From positions 1-35,419 of the forward strand of contig NZ_BSOS01000066.1 of assembly GCF_030160635.1 (NCBI RefSeq): a stretch of DNA of 35,419 bases. Reading direction: 5' to 3'. The translations under genes were made by a program, and so were the position numbers. The notes beneath the pieces were generated by a model that worked only from the letters and a program-made list of their open reading frames with translations, had not been told where the DNA came from and made no database searches. The stretch is from Acidocella aquatica (GTDB lineage: Bacteria; Pseudomonadota; Alphaproteobacteria; Acetobacterales; Acetobacteraceae). Positions within the stretch are counted from its first letter, which is position 1, and the number at the start of each line of letters is the position of its first letter. Of this stretch, positions 25,628-33,208 are shown piece by piece.

Positions 25628-27298
25628 ATGACCGAATTCAACGAGCTTTTCGATTTTGTCGTAGTTGGCAGCGGCGGCGGATCAATGTGCGCCAGTTTGA
25701 TCATGCGCGAGGCCGGCAAGTCGGTGTTGATCCTGGAAAAAACGCCGCTGATCGGCGGTACCACGGCCCGCTCTGGCGGCGTGATGTGGATTCCAAACAA
25801 TCGCTTCATGAAGCGCGACGGAATTGAAGATAGCCTCGAAAAAGCAACTACCTATTTGGACAATGTCGTTGGCGACCACAACGACACGCCCGGCACCTCG
25901 CGCGAACGGCGCCATGCCTATTTGACCCAGGGGTCTGAAATGGTTGATTTTCTGGTCAAGCAAGGGATAAAGTTGACCCGGGTCAATTATTGGCCGGATT
26001 ATTATGATGAACGCCCTGGCGGATCTGAACAGGGCCGTACTGTGGTGGCCGAGTTGTTCAACGCCAACGAATTGGGAGAATGGAAGCAGAAGCTCCGTCC
26101 CAATTTCATTTCTATGATGAGTACGCTTGATGAAATGCTCAAGCTGAGGTTCCTGAAGCAATCCTGGGAGGCCAAGCGTATTGCGGTCAGGTTCGCGTTG
26201 CGCACGGTGTTTGCGAAGCTAACGGGCAAACATTACGTCACGGCCGGCGCAGCGCTACAAGGGCGGATGTTCCAGGCGGCGCTGAGGTCAAATGTTGAGT
26301 TCCGTACTGAATCTCCGGTCACCGAATTGATCGTCGAGGACGGCGCTGTAAAAGGCATCGTTACAATTAAAGATGGGCGCCCACACCGGGTTGGTGCGCG
26401 GCTCGGCGTCCTCGTGAACGCCGGCGGGTTCGCACAAAATCAGGCAATGCGCGATAAATATCAGCCCGGCACGTCGGTCAAATGGACAAATACGATTGAA
26501 GGCGATACCGGCGAAATGATCCTGGAGATGATGCGCCACGGTGCGGCGATTGCTCAAATGGAAGAAATGGTCGGCAACCAGATGTCGATTGCACCGGGTA
26601 CAGAGGACAATGCCGTGAAGGAGGTTGTTCAGGGCGTAACCGCTGCCCCTCACGCGATCCTGGTTGACCAAACGGGGCAGCGATACATGAACGAGGCCGG
26701 CTCTTACATGACCTATTGCCAGGGTATGCTGGAGCGAAATCGCACGGTTCCGGCAATTCCGAGTTGGGCAATCTTTGATAGTCAGTTCATTCGCAAATAT
26801 ATGCTCGCCGGGACCATGCCCGGTGCAAATAAACCGGCCCGGTGGTTTACAGATGGGTTTCTCAAAAAGGCCGATATGCTGGAGGAGTTGGCCGACATGG
26901 TACAAATAGAACCTGCGGCGCTGCAAGCAACGGTAGAAAGGTTCAATGGTTTTGTCGCAGCCGGCCATGACGCGGACTTTAAGCGCGGCGACCGCGCTTA
27001 TGATCGTTGGCTGGGCGACCCGTTCCACCAGCCCAGCGCATCCCTCGGAGATATCAAGGAGGCGCCGTTTTACGCTATGCCTGTGGTTCCGGGCGATGTA
27101 GGGACTTATGGCGGCGTGGTCACAGACGCCAATGCGCGTGTGCTCCGCGAGGATGGTTCCGTTATCCCCGGGCTTTACGCCACCGGCGTCTCCACCGCCT
27201 CGGTCATGGGACGCGCCTATCCCGGTGCGGGCTCCAGCGTGGGTCCATCTTTCGTCTGGGGTTACGTCGCAGGCAAGCATGCCCTGACCACCTCATAA
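25628..27298 (+). CDS. FAD-dependent 3-ketosteroid-delta1-dehydrogenase-like oxidoreductase
   Basis: A 556-residue flavoprotein of the KstD / fumarate-reductase-like family, which removes two hydrogens next to a ring ketone. FDFVVVGSGGGSMCA binds FAD, followed by GGTTARSGGVMWIPNN, characteristic of KstD. The C-terminal VMGRAYPGAGSSVGPSF keeps the Tyr-Pro-Gly-x-Gly motif that in steroid dehydrogenases carries the tyrosine and glycine binding the substrate 3-keto group. ATG 25628 has GGAAGG six bases upstream; ATGs at 25586 and 25625 are alternatives. First gene of the plus-strand operon. A diverged paralogue is encoded at 33209-34918 on the other strand. Substrate could be a steroid, terpenoid or other cyclic ketone. 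Confidence 0.88.
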   Translation: MTEFNELFDFVVVGSGGGSMCASLIMREAGKSVLILEKTPLIGGTTARSGGVMWIPNNRFMKRDGIEDSLEKATTYLDNVVGDHNDTPGTSRERRHAYLTQGSEMVDFLVKQGIKLTRVNYWPDYYDERPGGSEQGRTVVAELFNANELGEWKQKLRPNFISMMSTLDEMLKLRFLKQSWEAKRIAVRFALRTVFAKLTGKHYVTAGAALQGRMFQAALRSNVEFRTESPVTELIVEDGAVKGIVTIKDGRPHRVGARLGVLVNAGGFAQNQAMRDKYQPGTSVKWTNTIEGDTGEMILEMMRHGAAIAQMEEMVGNQMSIAPGTEDNAVKEVVQGVTAAPHAILVDQTGQRYMNEAGSYMTYCQGMLERNRTVPAIPSWAIFDSQFIRKYMLAGTMPGANKPARWFTDGFLKKADMLEELADMVQIEPAALQATVERFNGFVAAGHDADFKRGDRAYDRWLGDPFHQPSASLGDIKEAPFYAMPVVPGDVGTYGGVVTDANARVLREDGSVIPGLYATGVSTASVMGRAYPGAGSSVGPSFVWGYVAGKHALTTS

Positions 27299-27442
27299 TA
27301 TCGAACGGGCGATATGTTTGCCGATCGCTCTGAAAATCACTCGCCGCAATCGCGTGTTTAGGCCCATTGCGGGCAATGACCCCGGTATCAAAGCGCCGAC
27401 AAATCGCCGGTGGGCTACAAAATAGTCGAGTGGAAACGTTGC

Positions 27443-28327
27443 ATGACCGCCATAACCCGCATCCTAGATATTGATAACTACCTCGGCGAAACGCCAATCT
27501 GGTCGGCCACGGACCAGGCGCTGTGGTGGGTGAACTGCGACCAGCCACCGGAACTGCATCGCTGGTCGCCCGAAACCGGGGCGCATAATGTTTGGCCCAT
27601 GCCAAAGCGCATCGGCGGCTTTGTTCATAAAGACGATGGTAATCTGTTGCTCGCCCTTGCAGATGGTCTGTACGAATTTGATGTTGCAACAGGCGAGATG
27701 CCGTTGCGGGCCGCTTCGCCATTGCCCGAGCATGTGATGCTGCATGAGTGCCATTGTGACCGGCAGGGCCGGTTCTGGATCGGCGCCTATGATCATCATT
27801 ATCCGGCAGATAGAAACACCGCAGGTGCTGCCTATTTCCGCCTCGATGGGAATACCCTTACGCCCGTCATCACCGGCATTGCCGTTGCCAATGGGCTAGC
27901 ATTCAGCCCGGATGGCCGGACCTTGTATGCTTCGCTCTCCCCGAAGAGGCAGGTGGCGGCATACGACCTCGCTCCGGAAACTGGAGCGCTCGCTAACCCT
28001 CGTATCTTCATTGAACTTGCTGCAGGTGGCCGCGGACACATCGATGGCGCGACGGTGGATAGCGAAGGTGGCTATTGGCTCGCTGTCGTCGGGATCGGCG
28101 AATTACACCGTTATTTGCCGGACGGCAGTCTGGACCGGGTCATCGCTCTGCCGTTCTCCAACCCGACCAAGCCGGCATTCGGCGGGCGGGACATGGGCAC
28201 ATTATATGTGACATCGACGAAGATGAAGATTAACCCCGACCTGCCAGGCGGCGATGCAAATGGCGGATTGTTTGCCCTGAGGCCCGGTGAACACGGTGTG
28301 GCCGAAACGCCGCTGGCCGTATTTTGA
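27443..28327 (+). CDS. SMP-30/gluconolactonase-family lactonase
   Basis: A 294-residue six-bladed beta-propeller of the SMP-30/gluconolactonase/LRE family, hydrolysing lactones with a divalent metal. The metal ligand Glu in NYLGETPIWS, the HECHCDRQGRFWIGAYD strand, the Asn in ANGLAFSPDGRTLYAS and the Asp in GATVDSEGGYWLAVVG are in the usual order. ATG 27443 is taken as the start since LGETP then falls about 15 residues in, the family norm. It lies 144 bases downstream of the KstD-like gene and 61 bases before the aldolase gene. A lactone formed by a Baeyer-Villiger step would suit it, although the only such gene here is broken. Confidence 0.9.
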   Translation: MTAITRILDIDNYLGETPIWSATDQALWWVNCDQPPELHRWSPETGAHNVWPMPKRIGGFVHKDDGNLLLALADGLYEFDVATGEMPLRAASPLPEHVMLHECHCDRQGRFWIGAYDHHYPADRNTAGAAYFRLDGNTLTPVITGIAVANGLAFSPDGRTLYASLSPKRQVAAYDLAPETGALANPRIFIELAAGGRGHIDGATVDSEGGYWLAVVGIGELHRYLPDGSLDRVIALPFSNPTKPAFGGRDMGTLYVTSTKMKINPDLPGGDANGGLFALRPGEHGVAETPLAVF

Positions 28328-28388
28328 CGAGTTACTCTCTGTCTTGGACACGTGGGGTGCGGCTCCCTTCACAAGCAAAAGGTTTGAT

Positions 28389-29174
28389 ATGAATCCGATA
28401 TGCAAGGCTTTGAGTGACTCCAGCGTCTCCCTAGGCAGCTGGTATGGCATCCGGTGCAACCTGGTTGCGGAGCGTTTTGGTGCGGTCGGGTTTGATTGGG
28501 TAATCGTCGACCTGCAACATGGAACGGCAAGCTGGGATGGATTGCTCTCAATCCTGCAATCGCTACAGCTGGGGGGAACCTTTTCGCTTGTTCGTGTTAC
28601 CGGCCATGATCCAGCCGAAATCGGCCGGGCGCTGGATATCGGGGCGATCGGCGTCGTCATCCCGATGGTCTCCACCCCGGAGCAGGCGCGGCTTGTGGCC
28701 GGCGCCACCCGCTATCCACCGCGCGGCATACGTTCCATCGGGGCGGCACGAAATACGTTGGGAGGCAAGGCGCTAGACCAAGATCCGTTCTGTGTCGTGA
28801 TGATCGAAACTGTCGAAGGTATGCGTAACCTGGATGCGATCGTCGCGACGCCTGGTGTCGATTGCGTATTGCTGGGTGGTGGCGACCTCGCTGTAAGCAT
28901 GGGCCTGCGCCCTGACGAGATCTATTCGGCCTTTCCGGCGCCACCGATCATCGAGGCGATGGAGCAACTGGTGGCAGCGTGTGAGCGGCATGGGAAGATT
29001 GCCGGCAATGCCGCGGTCGATGCCGCAGATGCAAGAACATTGATCGCGCGCGGCATCCGCTTCATACCAATCGGTGCCGCCGCAGTGTTCCTGACGAACG
29101 CCGCAAAGCGTGAGTTGACCGCGTGCCGCAGCGTTGCGGCTGAATTGAGACCACCCACGAAAGCTGATACATGA
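28389..29174 (+). CDS. HpcH/HpaI-family aldolase
   Basis: A 261-residue class II pyruvate-type aldolase of the HpcH/HpaI family. WVIVDLQHGTASWDGLLS is the active-site loop and base region, RYPPRGIRSIGAARN the substrate-phosphate/carboxylate segment, and MIETVEGMRN with LLGGGDLAVSMGL carries the metal-binding Glu and Asp. Family members cleave 4-hydroxy-2-oxoacids to pyruvate (or another 2-oxoacid) and an aldehyde. ATG 28389 has an AAGG upstream and starts directly before the conserved N-terminal helix. Genes for 2-oxoacid dehydrogenase E1 follow after 63 bases, so its 2-oxoacid product may feed that enzyme. Confidence 0.92.
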   Translation: MNPICKALSDSSVSLGSWYGIRCNLVAERFGAVGFDWVIVDLQHGTASWDGLLSILQSLQLGGTFSLVRVTGHDPAEIGRALDIGAIGVVIPMVSTPEQARLVAGATRYPPRGIRSIGAARNTLGGKALDQDPFCVVMIETVEGMRNLDAIVATPGVDCVLLGGGDLAVSMGLRPDEIYSAFPAPPIIEAMEQLVAACERHGKIAGNAAVDAADARTLIARGIRFIPIGAAAVFLTNAAKRELTACRSVAAELRPPTKADT

Positions 29175-29237
29175 TGTCCATGCCCATTGATTATGGCCGG
29201 TACCCTTTGGCGGCCCATACTGTTCACGGAGAATGCT

Positions 29238-30242
29238 GTGAGTGATCGCCCCAACGACCTGAGCCTTGAAAAATTCCGGAGGATGGTGCGCATCCGCGAA
29301 TTTGAAACCGTCGCCGAGGCAATACACGCCGCCGGTGAAGTGCCCGGCGCATTGCATACCTATACTGGCCAGGAAGCCACCGGCGTCGGCGCCTGCATCG
29401 CACTGCGCTCGGATGATTATATGGTAGGCAACCACCGGAGCCATGGCCACCCAATTGCCAAAGGGGCAAAACTTCGTCCGCTGATGGCGGAACTCCTGGG
29501 CAAGGTGACTGGCGTTTGCAAGGGCAAAGGCGGATCCATGCATCTTTCGGATTTTTCGGTCGGCAGTTTGGGTGAAACCAGTATCGTCGGCTCTGGCATC
29601 CCCGTTGCGGCAGGTGCGGCTCTTGGTGCGAAACTGCAACGTAACGGCCGAGTCTCGCTCTGCTTCTTTGGCGACGGCGCCAGCAACGAAGGCGCATTCC
29701 ATGAGGGGCTGAACCTAGCCGCCGTGTGGAAACTGCCAGCGATTTTCCTGTGCGAAAATAATGGTTACGCGGTCTCAACACCCGTCAGCGGGTCAATGGC
29801 GATCGTCAATATAGCTGATCGCGGCAGGGCGTATGGCATTCCGTCAGCGATCGTCGACGGGCAGGACGTGGACGCGGTGGAGGAGGCTGTCGCAGCGGCC
29901 GTCGACAGGGCTCGCGCCGGCGGCGGTCCGACCTTGCTGGAGTCAAAAACCTACCGTTATGCGGACCATGCCGTGAACATGGGGCGGCTGACGCTTAACC
30001 GCGGCCCCGAGGTTGAGGTATGGCGCAAACGCGATCCTATTTTGATGTACCGAGCGCGTTTGCTGGAGGGCGGGATCGCGGCTTCAGTGCTTAACGCGAT
30101 TGTTGAGGAAGTAAAACTGGAGGTGCAGGACGCGCTGGCATTCGCCCGCGAGAGCGCTTATCCGAGCCAGTTGGAAGCCTTCGACGATGTCTTTGTCGAA
30201 CGGCTGCCAATCCCCGCATGGTTGTCGGAGGACATTATCTGA
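29238..30242 (+). CDS. 2-oxoacid (acetoin-type) dehydrogenase E1 alpha subunit
   Basis: A 334-residue thiamine-diphosphate-binding E1-alpha. LHTYTGQEATGVGACIAL, NHRSHGHPIAKGAK, GVCKGKGGSMHLSD and the ThDP/Mg motif beginning FFGDGASNEGAFHEG and ending CENN are all intact; YRYADH is the phosphorylation-loop histidine region. It decarboxylates a 2-oxoacid (or cleaves acetoin) and reductively acylates lipoyl groups together with E1-beta. GTG 29238 has GGAG six bases upstream; the earlier in-frame ATG 29187 would add an unrelated 17 residues. The stop overlaps the E1-beta start by one base (TGATG), indicating translational coupling. Confidence 0.93.
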   Translation: MSDRPNDLSLEKFRRMVRIREFETVAEAIHAAGEVPGALHTYTGQEATGVGACIALRSDDYMVGNHRSHGHPIAKGAKLRPLMAELLGKVTGVCKGKGGSMHLSDFSVGSLGETSIVGSGIPVAAGAALGAKLQRNGRVSLCFFGDGASNEGAFHEGLNLAAVWKLPAIFLCENNGYAVSTPVSGSMAIVNIADRGRAYGIPSAIVDGQDVDAVEEAVAAAVDRARAGGGPTLLESKTYRYADHAVNMGRLTLNRGPEVEVWRKRDPILMYRARLLEGGIAASVLNAIVEEVKLEVQDALAFARESAYPSQLEAFDDVFVERLPIPAWLSEDII

Positions 30243-31246
30243 TGGCAAGAGCCACCTATCTTGAGGCGATCCGCCAGGCTCAAATGGAGGAGATGCAGCG
30301 TGACAGCCGCGTCTTTATCATGGGCGAGGATATCATCTGCAACGTTTTTGGCACAACCACGGGGTTTGTCGATATGTTCGGCGCCGAGCGTGTGCTCGAC
30401 ACGCCAATTTCGGAAAACGGCTTCATTGGTGCGTCTGCCGGTGCCGCGATGGTCGGCGCGCGGCCGATCGTTGACGTTACCATCTCGTCCTTTTTGTATC
30501 CCGCCATGGACCAGATCATCAGCATCATCGCCAAGTCCCGCTATATTTATGGCGGGCAAGCCAGACTACCTCTGGTGATCAGATGTTGTCTTTTCTACGG
30601 TAACTCGAACGCCGCACAGCATAGTGACCGCCCCTATTCCATGTTCATGAACGTGCCTGGTCTGAAAATCATCGTGCCTTCTGACCCGGTTGACATGAAA
30701 GGAATGTTGAAGGTGGCAATTCGCGACGACGATCCTGTGCTTTGCTTCGAGGATAGCACTTGCTGGTCCTCGAAGGCCGATCTCCCGACTGATCCGGATT
30801 TTTTGATCCCGCTCGGAAAGGGCGACGTTAAACGTGAAGGAACGGATGTTTCGGTGATCGCCGTTGCCGGCGCCGTGCCGCTTGCGCTGAAAGCGGCCCA
30901 GAAGCTTGCAGGGCTTGGCATTTCTGCTGAGATCATTGATCCGCGCAGCTTGGTGCCGCTGGATCGCGACCTCATCCTTAAATCGGTTCGAAAGACCGGC
31001 CGGGCGATCACGGTTGATCCGGCGCACCAGACATGCAGCGCAGCGAGCGAGATTTCCGCAATGATTGCAGAGTTTGCTTTTGACGCGCTTCGCGGCCCCG
31101 TGCTGCGCGTGGCAACGGCCGATACGCATCTGCCGTTCAGCCCTGCTATAGAAAAATCGCTCTATCCCTCCGTCGACAGGATTGTCACGGCCGCTTGCCG
31201 GCTGGTTGGCGTAGAGCACTTCGATTCAGCTCAAGGAACCGTATAA
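30242..31246 (+). CDS. 2-oxoacid (acetoin-type) dehydrogenase E1 beta subunit
   Basis: A 334-residue E1-beta. The ThDP-facing Glu lies in LDTPISENGFIGASAGAAM, and RYIYGGQARLPLVIR, NAAQHSDRPYSMF and VPGLKIIVPSDPVDMKGML follow; the C-terminal transketolase domain contains DPRSLVPLDRD. It completes the E1 heterotetramer with the preceding gene. The segment after VIR (CCLFYGNSN) lacks the glycine-rich GPNG-type loop usually seen before AQHS, so substrate access may be unusual. ATG at 30242-30244 overlaps the E1-alpha stop and its own stop TAA (31244-31246) overlaps the ATG of the lipoyl gene, so three genes are coupled. Confidence 0.93.
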   Translation: MARATYLEAIRQAQMEEMQRDSRVFIMGEDIICNVFGTTTGFVDMFGAERVLDTPISENGFIGASAGAAMVGARPIVDVTISSFLYPAMDQIISIIAKSRYIYGGQARLPLVIRCCLFYGNSNAAQHSDRPYSMFMNVPGLKIIVPSDPVDMKGMLKVAIRDDDPVLCFEDSTCWSSKADLPTDPDFLIPLGKGDVKREGTDVSVIAVAGAVPLALKAAQKLAGLGISAEIIDPRSLVPLDRDLILKSVRKTGRAITVDPAHQTCSAASEISAMIAEFAFDALRGPVLRVATADTHLPFSPAIEKSLYPSVDRIVTAACRLVGVEHFDSAQGTV

Positions 31247-31485
31247 TGGCCAAGATTAAGGTATTGCTCCCACAATTCGGCATGGGCATGCAGGACGGCG
31301 AAATTGTCCGCTGGCTGAAAGCTGTCGGCGATAAGGTCGAGGTCGGCGAGATGCTGCTCGAAGTCGAGGCGGCCAAGACCACCGTTGAGATTCCGGCCCC
31401 CGGCAGCGGAACATTGATCGAGATCTTGGTGGAGGAAGGCAACACCACCGCCGTTCGTAATCATATCGCAACGCTCGAGACTTAG
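31246..31485 (+). CDS. stand-alone lipoyl (biotinyl/lipoyl-attachment) domain protein
   Basis: A 79-residue protein that consists of a single lipoyl domain: PQFGMGMQDGEIVRWLKAVG, VEVGEMLLEVEAAKTTVEI and APGSGTLIEILVEEGN. The modifiable lysine is Lys44 in EAAKTT, at the tip of the expected hairpin; the usual DKA is replaced by AKT, while a biotin-type MKM is not present. No linker, subunit-binding domain or acyltransferase follows; the chain stops after ATLET. It overlaps the E1-beta stop by one base. It probably serves as a mobile acyl carrier between E1 and the separate E2 core at 7274-7984. Biotinylation is the alternative. Confidence 0.9.
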   Translation: MAKIKVLLPQFGMGMQDGEIVRWLKAVGDKVEVGEMLLEVEAAKTTVEIPAPGSGTLIEILVEEGNTTAVRNHIATLET

Positions 31486-31506
31486 TTTGCAATCGGCTCT
31501 TCGAGG

Positions 31507-32304
31507 ATGGGCTTCACGTTGAGATTCCAGGACAAGGTGGCAATCGTTACAGGTGGATCATCAGGGATCGGTGCCGCTACCGTTCAGCGGCTGGTGCGCG
31601 AGGGCGCGCGCGTTTTAATCGCAGATCTCAATCCGCCGCAGGAGACCAGTGATGCTGTCGCATTTCACCGCACCGACGTGACATCGCCGACCGATGCCAC
31701 GGCGATGGTGGAGGCCGCGGTGGCGCTGTTCGGCCGTGTCGATGTGCTTGTGAATAATGCTGGGATCGGCTGCCTGGATGAAACGCCGGATCTTGACCCG
31801 GTGGTTTGGAACCGGGTGTTCGACGTCAATGTCTCGGCCGTTTTCTATGTGTGCCGGGCCGCCATCCCGGTGATGGCGCGACAGGGGGGGGCCATTGTCA
31901 ACATCGCCTCGGTATCGGGGCTCGCAGGCGATTATGGTTTCACCGCCTATAACGCATCCAAGGCGGCTTTGATAAATTATACACGCTCGCTGGCGCTCGA
32001 TTGCGCGCATGACGGTATCCGCGTGAACGCCCTTTGCCCTGGCACGGTTGCCGGTACGGCGATGGGTGTTGGTGCACATGGCTCGGCCGCTGATCGTCAG
32101 GCATGGCTTGACCCAATTCCGCTTGGCCGCATGGGCACAGTCGAGGAAATGGCCAATATCATTGCTTTCCTCGCTTCAAACGAAGCCTCGTATATGACCG
32201 GCTCGATCGTCGTCGCCGATGGCGGCACAACGGCGCATACCGGGCAGCCCAACATCATCGCCCAGCGCGCGCGGCGCCGGGAAGAGGCGGCGGGTAAGGT
32301 CTGA
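31507..32304 (+). CDS. SDR-family oxidoreductase
   Basis: A 265-residue classical SDR: TGGSSGIG for nucleotide binding, LVNNAGIG, the serine region NIASVSGLAGDYG and YNASKAAL, with VADGGTTAHTGQP at the end. The 20-residue Arg/Lys-rich tail beyond the usual terminus is an odd extra. It would oxidise a hydroxyl or reduce a ketone of a pathway intermediate. It lies 21 bases after the lipoyl-domain gene and closes the plus-strand operon. Its stop is two bases from the convergent stop of the next SDR gene. Confidence 0.92.
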   Translation: MGFTLRFQDKVAIVTGGSSGIGAATVQRLVREGARVLIADLNPPQETSDAVAFHRTDVTSPTDATAMVEAAVALFGRVDVLVNNAGIGCLDETPDLDPVVWNRVFDVNVSAVFYVCRAAIPVMARQGGAIVNIASVSGLAGDYGFTAYNASKAALINYTRSLALDCAHDGIRVNALCPGTVAGTAMGVGAHGSAADRQAWLDPIPLGRMGTVEEMANIIAFLASNEASYMTGSIVVADGGTTAHTGQPNIIAQRARRREEAAGKV

Positions 32305-32306
32305 CG

Positions 32307-33134
32307 CTAAGCCTGGGCCTGCACTGCGCGGGCCTGGGCCACCTGGAAGGCAGCAATTTGGCCGCCATCAACCTGAATATCGCAGCCCGTGATAAAGCTG
32401 GCTCCAGGCGAACAGAGGAAGGCCACGACTTCCGCGACCTCTTCCGCACGGCCCAGCCGGGGCAGCGCACCGCCGGCGATAATGCTTTGCAACGCCGGCG
32501 CGGCGCTATGCTCGGCATGGCCCATCGGCGTATCGATGATCCCGGGTGAAATCGAGATGATCCTGGCCCCTACAAGCCCGAAGGCCACGGCCTCGCGCCG
32601 TACCAGCAATTGCACGGCCCGTTTGGACATTGAATACGCCCGCTCCGGCCGGTCGGCATATTTGTTCAGCGCCGAGACGTCGTCTGCCTTTGTCACATCA
32701 TTGAGCAAATTGTCGAAAGAGGTGCCCAGATAATGACCGCCGGATGAGGATAGTAGCACCGCAGCCGAGCCTGGTGCCATAAATGGGCGCAACGCCACCA
32801 CCAAAACGAGCGTACCGCCCAAATTGACTCGCAATATGCGTGCAGGATCCGCCATCGTGGCGGAGATACCGGCGCAATGGACGAACGCCGCAACAGCTCG
32901 GCCCGCAAGCGCCACGACCAGCCGCGATGCAAAGCCGGCATCGCTGACATCACCGCCCAGGAACGTAATGTCAGGCACATCATCACCGGTCGACCAATTC
33001 CTGCGCAACTTGGCCTCATCCAGGTCGCAGAGCATGAGCGGGGAATCGCGAAGCGACAGACGCTTGGCGACGGCAGCCCCCATGCCCGAGCCCGCGCCGG
33101 TCACAATGGCAACCGGCGCTCTAGCAGTGCTCAT
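32307..33134 (-). CDS. SDR-family oxidoreductase (MGR-type subfamily)
   Basis: A 275-residue short-chain dehydrogenase with TGAGSGMG, FVHCAGISATM, the serine region LLSSSGGHYLG and YSMSKRAVQLL. SISPGIIDTPMGH and FITGCDIQVDGGQ resemble the SDR at 5660 and the pseudogene at 22910, so the three are paralogues. ATG 33134 is preferred; a GTG at 33140 would add two residues. It is separated by 68 bases from the KstD-like gene upstream and is probably co-transcribed with it. A dehydrogenase/KstD pairing is common where a hydroxyl must first become the ketone that KstD requires; that link here is inferred. Confidence 0.92.
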   Translation of the reverse strand: MSTARAPVAIVTGAGSGMGAAVAKRLSLRDSPLMLCDLDEAKLRRNWSTGDDVPDITFLGGDVSDAGFASRLVVALAGRAVAAFVHCAGISATMADPARILRVNLGGTLVLVVALRPFMAPGSAAVLLSSSGGHYLGTSFDNLLNDVTKADDVSALNKYADRPERAYSMSKRAVQLLVRREAVAFGLVGARIISISPGIIDTPMGHAEHSAAPALQSIIAGGALPRLGRAEEVAEVVAFLCSPGASFITGCDIQVDGGQIAAFQVAQARAVQAQA

Positions 33135-33208
33135 GGCCACAATTCGTTGCTCACAAGGTTGGCCAGCAAATCGGCTTTACCCAACAACATGGCCCCAGCC
33201 ACTTGTTG

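Noticed and set aside
26288-27280. 330-residue minus-strand reading frame
   Set aside because: Antisense to the KstD-like gene; the sense frame carries FAD and active-site motifs.
28773-29702. 309-residue minus-strand reading frame
   Set aside because: Antisense across the aldolase and E1-alpha genes with no recognisable domain.
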